Shown here: positions 1-8,241 of the stretch, in pieces
Layout: each line of letters starts with the position of its first letter
Numbering within the stretch: the stretch's first letter is position 1
Translations under genes and position numbers: made by a program
Notes under the pieces: model-generated
Seen by the model: the letters and a program-made list of their open reading frames with translations, nothing else
Database searches by the model: none
What the model was told of the DNA's origin: nothing
Assembly: GCF_021397715.1 (NCBI RefSeq)
Contig: NZ_CP090207.1
Coordinates: forward strand, 2,294,001-2,358,000
Direction of reading: 5' to 3'
DNA length: 64,000 nt
Source of the DNA: Pantoea agglomerans
GTDB taxonomy: Bacteria > Pseudomonadota > Gammaproteobacteria > Enterobacterales > Enterobacteriaceae

Positions 1-314
1 GCTGGCGCGTCACTATCGGTCCGATGCCAACCCCAACCGGCAAGCCACCGGTGATGCAGTTCCAGTTTAAAAACGGCAAAGGCAGCGTGCAGATTACCCA
101 GGGCAACACCCGCTGTAAGGCGGATGTCAGCGCGGCAATGACCAGCGCCGGTAATCTGGTGATCGAAAGCCGCTATACCGCCCGATGCGAGAACAAATCC
201 CGCTATCGTATGCCGCTGCTGATCTGCCATGCCAGCATCGGTGCCGCAGTCTGCGAAGCGCAATATGCTGATGACCGGGTTTTCCCGATGACGATTAAGC
301 GTGAGAGTAAATAA
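1..314 (+). CDS. srfA: SrfA-like protein, C-terminal part (partial, runs off left edge)
   Basis: The reading frame is open from the first full codon (base 3) to TAA at 312-314, giving about 103 C-terminal residues. It contains several cysteines (near CKAD, CENKS, ICHAS, VCEAQ). No domain is recognisable in this fragment. The identification comes from position: it ends two bases before srfB, and in Salmonella and several Erwiniaceae srfA-srfB-srfC form one operon. The function of SrfA is not established. The start lies outside the window. Confidence 0.6.
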   Translation, partial: WRVTIGPMPTPTGKPPVMQFQFKNGKGSVQITQGNTRCKADVSAAMTSAGNLVIESRYTARCENKSRYRMPLLICHASIGAAVCEAQYADDRVFPMTIKRESK

Positions 315-316
315 AC

Positions 317-3280
317 ATGCTGGCTCCCCTGATCGATGACAAACAAAAAATTTCGCTGATTGAAAACAGCGGCGTGCAGTTTCTGGATTTTGGCCTGCAA
401 CTCTCTGCGACGCAGACGCGTCGCCAGTTCGTGCGTCAGACCGCCAATGGCCCGCTGCTGCGGCTGAATGTCGATGGCAACAGCGGTAAGTTCCTGCTCT
501 ACCCGGAAGATGGCGGCGCGCCGGAAGTGGTGCGCCCGGAGTCCGATATCGCGCTGGCTGATTCGCTGAGTCTGCTCTCTGCCTGCTGGCTGCCGCTGCC
601 GATGCTGCGCTGCGCCAGCGGACGCCGCTTTATCGGCGGGCCGGAGAACTGGGCGCGGATGCGTCTGGTGGCGCTGAATAGCCCGGATGCGGCGGGCAAT
701 ACCCATCGCGTCAGCCTCGCCTTCGATACCCGCTGCGTGGCGGAACAGGATGGCGGCGAAAAGCTGGGTCTGTCGGCAGCCGACGCACAGAATGGCGTCA
801 CTTTCGCGCTGGCGTGGCACAACTACGAGCTGGGCGAGTTTCTCGACCACACCTGGGTCGACGGCTGGCTGCGTGAAGCCTTTACCGATCGGGTCTCCGA
901 TCGTCGCGAACAGGCGATTAATCAGGCGCTGCGTGAGTTTGAATATCAGGCGCACTACCTCAACCTGCTGGAGCTGCTGGGCGAGCAACTCAATCTCAGC
1001 GAGATCCACATTCAGGCCGCCACGCTGCAAACGCCAGCGGTCAACGTCGATATCATTCTGGACGTCGGCAACTCGCATACCTGCGGCATTCTGGTGGAAG
1101 ATCACCCGGAAGAGAGCAACGGACTCAGGCAGACCTATGAGCTTCAGCTGCGCGATTTATCCCAGCCGCACCAGGTCTATAACGAACTGTTTGATAGCCG
1201 TCTTGAGTTTGCCGAAACCCGTTTTGGTAAAGAAAACTTCTCGCTGGAGAGCGGCCGCGAACACGCCTTTATGTGGCCGTCGCTGACCCGCGTTGGCCGC
1301 GAGGCAAGCCGTCTGGCCCTGCAACGGGTCGGTCTGGAAGGCAGTACCGGTCTTTCCAGCCCGCGTCGCTATTTGTGGGATGAAGCGCGCTATCAGCCCG
1401 GCTGGCGCTTTAACAACGCCGGTGCGCAAACCGAACCGCTGGCCTGTGCCGCGCCGTTCACCACCCTGCTGAATGACGAAGGCCAGCCGCTTTATACGCT
1501 GCCGCCTGACGATCGTCTGCCGGTATTCTCGCCGCACTACAGCCGCAGTTCACTGATGACCTTTATGCTGTGCGAACTGCTGGCGCAGGCGATGATGCAG
1601 ATGAACAGCGCCGCACAGCGCCAGCGGATGCCGCAAAGTCACGCGCCGCGTCAGCTGCGTCATGTGATCCTGACGCTGCCTTCAGCGATGCCAAAACCGG
1701 AGCGTGAAATTTTCCGCCGCCGGATGCAGGAAGCGATTGCGCTGGTCTGGAAAGCGGAAGGCTGGCTGAGCGATGAGGACGATGTCGCGCCATCCCGCCC
1801 GCATCAGACCCCGAAACCGTTGCCGGATGTGCAGATGGAGTGGGATGAGGCGACCTGCGGTCAGATGGTCTGGCTGTTTAATGAAACCCAGGTGAACTTT
1901 GCCGGACGTGCCGAAGATTTCTTCAGCAGCATGGCGCGGCCGGACCGTCCGCGTGAAGCGGATGAGCTGCCGGGTAAAAGCCTGCGCATCGCCTCGATTG
2001 ATATCGGCGGCGGCACTACCGATCTCGCCATCACCCAGTATCGTCTGGATGATGGTCAGGGCAACAACGTCAAAATCACCCCACGGCTGCTGTTCCGTGA
2101 AGGTTTCAAAGTGGCGGGTGACGATATCCTGCTGGATGTGATCCAGCTGTGGGTTCTGCCCGCGCTGCAACAGCATCTGCAGAAAGCCGGACTGACGCTG
2201 GCTGAGCCACTGATGAACAAACTGTTTGGTCACGACAGTCGCATGGACGGTCAGGCTACCCTGCGCCAGCAGGTGACGCTTCAGCTGTTTATTCCGCTGG
2301 CGCAGGCGGTGCTGGAGCGCTATGAAAACTGGGACCCGCTGGAGAGCCACGCTGAGATCAACGCGCTGTTTGGCGAACTGGTCGGGCAATCGCCGGGCGA
2401 ATCAGTGCTGGCCTTCGTCAACGGTGAAATTCAGCGTGAACTGGGCGTCAACAGTCGCTTCGACCTGTTGCAGGTTCCGCTGGTGGTCAGCCTGGCGCAG
2501 CTGCACGGCGAATTTATGCAGCATCGGATGGCGATCATTCCGGCGCTGCGTTCCATGTGCGAAGTGGTGTCGCTTTATCAGTGCGATGTGCTGCTGCTCA
2601 CCGGGCGTCCGTCGCGCTTCCCTGGCATTCAGGCGCTGGTTCGCCATCTGCAGCCGCTGCCGGGCAGCCGCATCCTGTCGCTGGAAGGCTACCACACCAG
2701 CGACTGGTATCCGTTTAACAAGCATGGCCGGATCGATAACCCGAAATCCACCGCTGCCGTCGGCGCGATGCTCTGCCTGCTGGCGCTGGATCTGCGCCTC
2801 AGCAGCTTCTGGTTCCGCGCCGGTGATTTTGAACCCTATTCCACCATCCGTTACCTCGGGATGCTGGATGAAAACCAGGCCCTGACCGACGAAAACCTCT
2901 GCTACAGCGAGATCGACCTCGACGATGCGGGCTTTGCGCTGGATAAGAAAAGCAGCTTCCGTATTCGCGGCAACGTCTGCCTCGGCTTCCGTCAGCTGGA
3001 TAACGATCGCTGGCCCGCCTCACCGCTCTACAGCCTGACGCTGAACGATGCGACGCTGGCCCGTAAGGTGGCCGGTGAAAGCGTGCTGCGCATCAAGCTG
3101 GCGGTGAAAGCCGGACCTGATGCGCCCGGCCCGGAAACGCTGGTGCTGAGCGATGCTCGGCTGGACGACGGCACCCGCGTGCCGCTGGAGCAGCTGAGTC
3201 TGAAACTGAATACCCTGTCGGCCACCGGCAACGCTAATGCGCAGTACTGGATTGACAGCGGGAGCGTATGTAAACGATGA
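317..3280 (+). CDS. srfB: SrfB family protein, putative actin/Hsp70-fold ATPase
   Basis: A 987-residue protein matching the SrfB 'virulence factor' family. Two motifs indicate an actin/Hsp70-type nucleotide fold: DVGNSHT at residues about 249-255 (phosphate-1-like) and DIGGGTTD at about 562-569 (phosphate-2-like). Family knowledge: srfABC was named for SsrB-regulated factors in Salmonella, but the biochemical role is unknown. The ATG lies two bases after the upstream stop, and the last four bases overlap the srfC start (ATGA), so the genes are probably co-translated. There is no signal peptide or membrane segment, so it should be cytosolic. The family call is firm; the function is inference. 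Confidence 0.88.
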   Translation: MLAPLIDDKQKISLIENSGVQFLDFGLQLSATQTRRQFVRQTANGPLLRLNVDGNSGKFLLYPEDGGAPEVVRPESDIALADSLSLLSACWLPLPMLRCASGRRFIGGPENWARMRLVALNSPDAAGNTHRVSLAFDTRCVAEQDGGEKLGLSAADAQNGVTFALAWHNYELGEFLDHTWVDGWLREAFTDRVSDRREQAINQALREFEYQAHYLNLLELLGEQLNLSEIHIQAATLQTPAVNVDIILDVGNSHTCGILVEDHPEESNGLRQTYELQLRDLSQPHQVYNELFDSRLEFAETRFGKENFSLESGREHAFMWPSLTRVGREASRLALQRVGLEGSTGLSSPRRYLWDEARYQPGWRFNNAGAQTEPLACAAPFTTLLNDEGQPLYTLPPDDRLPVFSPHYSRSSLMTFMLCELLAQAMMQMNSAAQRQRMPQSHAPRQLRHVILTLPSAMPKPEREIFRRRMQEAIALVWKAEGWLSDEDDVAPSRPHQTPKPLPDVQMEWDEATCGQMVWLFNETQVNFAGRAEDFFSSMARPDRPREADELPGKSLRIASIDIGGGTTDLAITQYRLDDGQGNNVKITPRLLFREGFKVAGDDILLDVIQLWVLPALQQHLQKAGLTLAEPLMNKLFGHDSRMDGQATLRQQVTLQLFIPLAQAVLERYENWDPLESHAEINALFGELVGQSPGESVLAFVNGEIQRELGVNSRFDLLQVPLVVSLAQLHGEFMQHRMAIIPALRSMCEVVSLYQCDVLLLTGRPSRFPGIQALVRHLQPLPGSRILSLEGYHTSDWYPFNKHGRIDNPKSTAAVGAMLCLLALDLRLSSFWFRAGDFEPYSTIRYLGMLDENQALTDENLCYSEIDLDDAGFALDKKSSFRIRGNVCLGFRQLDNDRWPASPLYSLTLNDATLARKVAGESVLRIKLAVKAGPDAPGPETLVLSDARLDDGTRVPLEQLSLKLNTLSATGNANAQYWIDSGSVCKR

Positions 3281-5646
3281 AAGCCCTCAAAACCCGCCAG
3301 CCACAGACGCTGGCCAAACGCCTGACCCTGCTGCAGGAGGCGCTGAACGGCAGCCTGAGCTGGATCGAGACGACCCGTGAACAGTCGCCGCGTCTGGCGC
3401 TGGAGGCCGATACCCTGACCCTGCAACTGCGTCAGGCGCGGGTGCAGACCCAGGCGCTGGCGCAGCAGGTGGCGCGCCCGGTCACGCTGGCCCTGTTTGG
3501 TCAGTCGCAGGCCGGTAAGGCCTGGTTGCTGAATGAGATGGTCGCCGATGCTCAGGGCCAGCTGATGACACGGCTGGGCGATAAGTCGCTCAGCTATTTC
3601 CAGCACATCAATCCCGGTAATCTCGATTTTGCGACCGCCACCCGCTTCAGTCACCAGCGTGAGCCGCTGTCAAATGAATGGCCGGTTGAACTGACGCTGC
3701 TGACGGATGCCGAGATCGTCCGGCTGATCATGGCCTGCGCCGCCAGCACCGTAGCGCCTGATGTGGCGCTGATCGACAGCGGCCTGCAGCGTTTACAGCG
3801 TCATCGTCTGACCAGCCCACTTGCCGGTCTGGAGAGCGATGCGCTGGTGACCTTATGGTCATGGTGCCGCCACCGTCAGCACTATGACGTCCGTCTCGAT
3901 CGGCACTTCTGGCCGCAGGCGGTTGAGCTGGCACCCTGGCTGAGCGTCGATGACCGGGTAGAGCTGTTTTCGCTGCTGTGGCCAGCGCAGCCGGCGCTGA
4001 ACGATACGCTGCGCAGCCTGCTTCACCTGCGCCACCAGTTGCGCAATAGCAGCCGGGTGCTGGCACCGCTCAGCCTGCTGACCGACAGTGCTTTGCTGCC
4101 GGCCGAGCAGCTGATTGTGCCCGCCAGCGAGCAGGATCTGCAGCAGCCGGTGGAAGTCTGCCCGATGAACGGCAACCGGCCAGGCAAACCGCAAAACGTG
4201 GCGCTGGGTTTGCTGGCGCTACTGACGCTGGAAGTGGTGATTCCGCTGGGTTCGACGCCGCGTACCGCGCTCTATGACGAAGCCGATATGCTGGAGCTGC
4301 CTGCGCCAGGCCAGCCGAACGACAGCGCCGCCCAGGAAGATCGCCAGCGTCTGCAGCAGCGCGATCCGCTGCGGGCGCAGTTGCTGGAACAGAAGCGCGC
4401 CCTGCTGCCCGGCCTGTATGCCGCGCGTCAGGGCATCGACCTGCTGCTGGTCTGCACCGCCGCCAGTCAGCGTCAGGATGCCGATCGGGTCAGCCAGACG
4501 CTGCGCGAGTGGCAGCGGCTGCAACCGACCCAGCAATCCAGCGAAAAACCGCGGCTGATCTGGGCCATCACTCCCTATGATGCCCGTCATCAGCAGATCA
4601 ATGTGGATGAAGCGGTACAGCGCCAGTTAGGCCAGCCGGGACAACACTGGGGATCGATGCTGGTGCTGGATCGCGCCGGTGTGGATCGGATGGCAAGCTG
4701 GCTGCAGGATGAGATGCAGCCGGAAGCCCGTCGCGACCTGCTGCTGGCCCAGCTGGCGCAGATTCAGCACACCGTGGTTGAGCGGCGGTTACTGCCGTGG
4801 ACCGAGGCGGGCGCCAGCCCGGAACAGGCGGCGCGCAAACAGACTATCGCCGATACCCTGCTGAAATGTTTACAGCACCGTACCGGCCTGCACGGCGAAC
4901 TGCTGGAGCGTCTGCAACCGCCGCGGGAAGCGCTGCGCCAGCTGTGGCTCAATCAGTCGAACCTGAGCAGCCCCACCACGCCGCATCCGCAGGCACCGGA
5001 AAATCAGTTCGGCATTGGGTTTGAATTTGATCTGTTCAGCCAGTCAGAGCCGGAGGTGCCGGTTCAGCCGCGTCAGAGCGGGCACGGCGCGCAGCAGTTT
5101 CCGCGCCAGGTGCTGCTGCTGTGGCTCGATCACCTGCGCCAGCTGCCAGAAAACCGCAGCCTGCTGGCGTTGCTGAATATTGATAAAGCGACCATGGAGT
5201 GGCTGGTAGAAGAGTTGATCACCGCCAGTTTCCGCACCGACATGACGCAAAAACTGCAGCAGGCGCTGCATGAGCCTGACAGCCACAGCATGACCCATGA
5301 GTCGCGTGCCGATCGTCAGGTGACGCGTGCGATGACGGTGCTGGGGGACTTCGTCGCCTGGCTCGGCTTTTTACAGCGCCCGGAAGCCGAGCGTCCGGCC
5401 AGCCGCGTCAATCGCGGTCAGGCGATCTTTACCCGTCCGCCGACACCGAGCGTCAGCTTCAGTACCGGACAGCGGCTGACTAAACTGTCGGCGGCTCCGG
5501 CTAACCACACCGCTTATTATATCTACGACTGGCTGGTGGGGCTGAATCAGGTGATTATCGAGAATAATGGCTATACCGGCGGCGGTGACCTGCCGCTGGC
5601 GGCGCGCGAGGCGCTGATCGCCCTGCTTAAACCGCTGCGCGCTTAA
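3277..5646 (+). CDS. srfC: SrfC family protein with P-loop-like motif
   Basis: A 789-residue protein of the SrfC family. Residues about 75-81 (GQSQAGK) follow strand-forming VTLALF and fit a Walker A pattern GxxxxGK, so it is probably an NTP-binding protein. The N-terminal 60 residues and several later stretches are Leu/Gln/Arg-rich and likely helical or coiled coil. It overlaps srfB by four bases (ATGA) and ends head-to-head with the barstar-like gene, with the two stop codons overlapping. A partnership between the actin-like SrfB and the P-loop SrfC is inferred from operon structure; no biochemical function is known to me. Confidence 0.85.
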   Translation: MKALKTRQPQTLAKRLTLLQEALNGSLSWIETTREQSPRLALEADTLTLQLRQARVQTQALAQQVARPVTLALFGQSQAGKAWLLNEMVADAQGQLMTRLGDKSLSYFQHINPGNLDFATATRFSHQREPLSNEWPVELTLLTDAEIVRLIMACAASTVAPDVALIDSGLQRLQRHRLTSPLAGLESDALVTLWSWCRHRQHYDVRLDRHFWPQAVELAPWLSVDDRVELFSLLWPAQPALNDTLRSLLHLRHQLRNSSRVLAPLSLLTDSALLPAEQLIVPASEQDLQQPVEVCPMNGNRPGKPQNVALGLLALLTLEVVIPLGSTPRTALYDEADMLELPAPGQPNDSAAQEDRQRLQQRDPLRAQLLEQKRALLPGLYAARQGIDLLLVCTAASQRQDADRVSQTLREWQRLQPTQQSSEKPRLIWAITPYDARHQQINVDEAVQRQLGQPGQHWGSMLVLDRAGVDRMASWLQDEMQPEARRDLLLAQLAQIQHTVVERRLLPWTEAGASPEQAARKQTIADTLLKCLQHRTGLHGELLERLQPPREALRQLWLNQSNLSSPTTPHPQAPENQFGIGFEFDLFSQSEPEVPVQPRQSGHGAQQFPRQVLLLWLDHLRQLPENRSLLALLNIDKATMEWLVEELITASFRTDMTQKLQQALHEPDSHSMTHESRADRQVTRAMTVLGDFVAWLGFLQRPEAERPASRVNRGQAIFTRPPTPSVSFSTGQRLTKLSAAPANHTAYYIYDWLVGLNQVIIENNGYTGGGDLPLAAREALIALLKPLRA

Positions 5647-5909
5647 TCCTTCACCAGGCGCAGTTCGCCGTCCAGCGACTGCGCCGCCTCTTCCAGTAAC
5701 GCCAGCACCGGGGCCAGATCGGCATGGTGTTCGGCGTAATGCTGCAGCCGCACCTCTGCCGGCAACGCAATGCCGCCGGTCAGCCAGTCCCACAACGCAT
5801 CCAGGTTGTTGCCAAAATAGGCAGGCGTCCCGCCGCTCTGTGCGGCAAACTGCTGGTAGAACGCCGCGCGGCTGGTCAGCTGGCGCAGATCAAATTGCAT
5901 AATCAGCAT
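5643..5909 (-). CDS. barstar-family ribonuclease inhibitor
   Basis: An 88-residue protein with the barstar signature: YFGNNLDALWDWLTGG aligns with the barnase-binding segment of Bacillus barstar (YYGENLDALWD), including the Asp pair and Trp of the inhibitory helix. Its expected role is to bind and neutralise the barnase-like RNase encoded just upstream. The start follows that gene's TGA by two bases (TGATCATG), so translation is probably coupled. Met4 at 5900 is an alternative start and would resemble E. coli YhcO, a barstar homologue. The 3' end overlaps the srfC stop convergently. Confidence 0.85.
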   Translation of the reverse strand: MLIMQFDLRQLTSRAAFYQQFAAQSGGTPAYFGNNLDALWDWLTGGIALPAEVRLQHYAEHHADLAPVLALLEEAAQSLDGELRLVKD

Positions 5910-5911
5910 GA

Positions 5912-6346
5912 TCAGGGTACCTGTTTAAAGCTGCGATAGTGGTCGGTGGACAGAAACACCAGCCCGTCGGAGGAGTAGACCAGCCGGTCAGCATCGCGCC
6001 GTCCGCAGCGATAGTTAACGTCCGCCTCATACCACTGGCGGCCAGCGCGTTGCGGCAGGCGTTTTTCCCGGTTGGCAAAGCGATCGCCGCCGATGGCTTT
6101 ACCGGGCAGCACCTCGCACAGGTTGCCTTTGGCCGGGTTCCAGCCGCGCTTGCGGGCATCATTTTTGGTGAGGTAGTAGTCCGGCAGTTGCTGATGTTGC
6201 AGCACCCAGCGCGCCACGGTATGGGCGTCGGTCAGCGCAGCAATGTCTGCCTGAGCAGGCGCTACAGAAGAGTTCAGATAAGGTTTAAGGCCGTAGAAGC
6301 AGGCCGCGAGGACCAGGAAAAGTCCAATCCAGAGTTTTTTTGACAT
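5912..6346 (-). CDS. secreted barnase-family ribonuclease
   Basis: 144 residues. The N-terminal hydrophobic segment (WIGLFLVLAACFYGL) is a signal peptide or anchor, and from about residue 35 the protein matches Bacillus barnase over its full length. The catalytic set is conserved by alignment: Lys61 (barnase K27), Glu108 (E73), Arg117 (R83), Arg121 (R87) and His136 (H102), in the contexts YLTKNDA, YEADVNY, DADRL and STDHY. It should be an active guanyl-preferring RNase exported across the inner membrane. The partner inhibitor gene follows directly. No strong ribosome-binding site is visible. The role (competition, nutrition or defence) is inference. Confidence 0.88.
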   Translation of the reverse strand: MSKKLWIGLFLVLAACFYGLKPYLNSSVAPAQADIAALTDAHTVARWVLQHQQLPDYYLTKNDARKRGWNPAKGNLCEVLPGKAIGGDRFANREKRLPQRAGRQWYEADVNYRCGRRDADRLVYSSDGLVFLSTDHYRSFKQVP

Positions 6347-6432
6347 GATGGCATCCGTGACGACAGGATGCAGATGATACCAGTTTTGCGCGCTGAGAAA
6401 AGCGCGGGCCAGACAGGCTGGCCCTGGCGAGG

Positions 6433-6774
6433 TTATGCAGCGTGCGAATCACCGCTGTGTCGACGCCATGCACCCGGTGCCACACCGTACTGACGTTTGA
6501 AGCTGCGATTAAAGGACTGCTGCGAATCAAAACCCAACGAAATCGCTACGTTCAGGATCGGTTCATCGGTGCTGGTCAGGCGATCGGCTGATTTCTTCAG
6601 TTTCTTCACCCGGATATATTCACCCAGCGGATAGCCGGTATGCTCTTTGAACATCCGTTGCAGGTGCCATTTCGAGTAGCCCGCGCGCTCGGATACGGTG
6701 TCCAGATCCAGACGTGCTTCAATGTTGTTATCAATCCAGTCGATTAAATCGTGAATAAAGGCGTCACTCATCAT
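6433..6774 (-). CDS. AraC/XylS regulator of the MarA/SoxS/RarA type
   Basis: 113 residues consisting only of the two-HTH AraC DNA-binding domain. HTH1 carries AGYSKWHLQRMF, the hallmark of MarA/SoxS/RamA/Rob, and HTH2 carries LGFDSQQSFNRSF. These single-domain activators usually turn on efflux pumps by binding marboxes. It is divergent from oqxAB across 300 bp, as the RarA activator neighbours oqxAB in Klebsiella, so I infer it is the RarA counterpart and activates the pump. It lacks any ligand domain, so its activity is probably set by its own abundance. Met2 at 6771 is an alternative start. Confidence 0.85.
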   Translation of the reverse strand: MMSDAFIHDLIDWIDNNIEARLDLDTVSERAGYSKWHLQRMFKEHTGYPLGEYIRVKKLKKSADRLTSTDEPILNVAISLGFDSQQSFNRSFKRQYGVAPGAWRRHSGDSHAA

Positions 6775-7074
6775 TCCAGTCTCTCCCGTCGCCGTGGCGA
6801 ACAGTATTAGTATCAGTTGCAGTTACACTTAAAGGGTGACTGACTATGTCATTTAATGCAAGTTTTATTAGTACATTAAATGCCGCACACTTTTCAGGGT
6901 CTTTCACCCGCCGCTTAGCTTTTAACCGGTGGGCAACAAACCGCACATAAAGTGTATCTGTTATTCTTGCAGTTGCCAGCGACGCCAGCCTACACTCCTC
7001 GCGATTAATTGCAATCTTAAAAGTTGCAAATATTGGCCTGCGGGTCGTTTTCACCTTATCGCGGAATAACAACA
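6775..7074. promoter_or_regulatory. divergent control region, rarA-like gene / oqxA, with marbox candidate
   Basis: A 300-bp intergenic region between two divergent genes with no supportable ORF. ACCGCAC at 6940-6946 followed by A/T-rich spacing resembles the first half of a marbox (AYnGCAC...RYYAAAY), but the second half matches poorly. No clear sigma-70 promoter could be fixed by eye. Confidence 0.35.
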
Positions 7075-8229
7075 ATGATTACCAACTGGGTTCGTCAGGG
7101 TTTTACCCTTTTAGGGATGGTACTGCTGATCGTTCAGCTAAGCGGCTGTGATGATGGCGTGGCGCAAAACGCCCCGCCACCGCCGCCCGAAGTGAGTGCT
7201 GCGCCGGTGCTGATCAAGCCGGTCAGCCAGTGGGACAGTTTCAATGGCCGGGTTGAGGCGGTGCAGAGCGTGCAGCTGCGTCCGCGCGTCTCTGGTTACA
7301 TCGAGTCAGTTAACTATCGCGAAGGCGAAGAGGTGAAGAAAGGTCAGGTGCTGTTCACCATCGACGATCGCAGCTATCGCGCGGCGCTGGAACAGGCCAA
7401 AGCGGAATTAGCCCGCGCCCGCAGCCAGGCGAGTCTGGCGCGCAGTGAGTCAGGACGCAGCGAGAAGCTGATTGGCAGCCAGGCGATCTCGCGTGAAGTG
7501 TGGGAGCAGCGCCGCTCAGCCGCCAGCCAGGCGCAGGCGGATGTGCTGGCCGCCGAGGCCGCCGTGGATATGGCGCAACTGAATCTCGATTTTACCCGCG
7601 TTACCGCGCCGATTGATGGTCAGGCCAGCCGGGCGATGATCACCGCTGGCAACCTGGTGACCGCCGGTGACAGCGCCAGCGTGCTGACCACGCTGGTGTC
7701 GCAGCAAAGCATGTATGTCTATTTCGACGTCGATGAAAACACCTTCCTGCACTATCAGGCGATGGCGCGTCAGGGCCAGCAGCGCCATGCGTTGCCGGTG
7801 GAAATCGCGCTGGTCGGCGAGCAGGGTTATCCGCATCAGGGCAAAGTCGATTTCCTGGATAATCAGCTGACCGCCAGCACCGGCACCATTCGCATGCGCG
7901 CCCTGCTCGACAACCAGCAGCGTCAGTTCACGCCGGGTCTGTTTGCGCGGGTCCGTCTGCCTGGCAGTGCGCAGTTCGAGGCGGTGCTGATTGATGACAA
8001 AGCGGTGTTAACCGACCAGGACCGTAAGTATGTCTACGTGGTGGACAGCGAAGGTAAAGCTCAGCGCCGTGATATCGAGCCGGGCGCGATGGTGGATGGT
8101 CTGCGCATCGTCAAGTCGGGCCTGAAATCGGGCGATCGGGTGATTGTCTCCGGTCTGCAAAAAGTGTTTATGCCCGGCATGCCGGTCACTGCTCAGCAGG
8201 TCGCCATGCGTGCGGCAACCGCTCAATAA
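7075..8229 (+). CDS. oqxA: RND efflux periplasmic adaptor, OqxA-like
   Basis: 384 residues with a lipoprotein signal: hydrophobic core followed by LSGC, lipidated Cys at about 25. The rest follows the membrane-fusion-protein plan with biotinyl-lipoyl halves, an alpha-helical hairpin (about residues 95-160) and a beta barrel. Long stretches such as VSQWDSFNGRVEAVQSVQL and LTDQDRKYVYVVDSEGKAQ match Klebsiella OqxA almost word for word. It should link the inner-membrane pump to a TolC-type outer channel. An in-frame ATG at 7024 would place a non-hydrophobic leader before the signal, so 7075 is preferred. oqxB starts 12 bases downstream. No outer-membrane channel gene is adjacent. Confidence 0.9.
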   Translation: MITNWVRQGFTLLGMVLLIVQLSGCDDGVAQNAPPPPPEVSAAPVLIKPVSQWDSFNGRVEAVQSVQLRPRVSGYIESVNYREGEEVKKGQVLFTIDDRSYRAALEQAKAELARARSQASLARSESGRSEKLIGSQAISREVWEQRRSAASQAQADVLAAEAAVDMAQLNLDFTRVTAPIDGQASRAMITAGNLVTAGDSASVLTTLVSQQSMYVYFDVDENTFLHYQAMARQGQQRHALPVEIALVGEQGYPHQGKVDFLDNQLTASTGTIRMRALLDNQQRQFTPGLFARVRLPGSAQFEAVLIDDKAVLTDQDRKYVYVVDSEGKAQRRDIEPGAMVDGLRIVKSGLKSGDRVIVSGLQKVFMPGMPVTAQQVAMRAATAQ

Positions 8230-8241
8230 TCCGAGGCCGCT

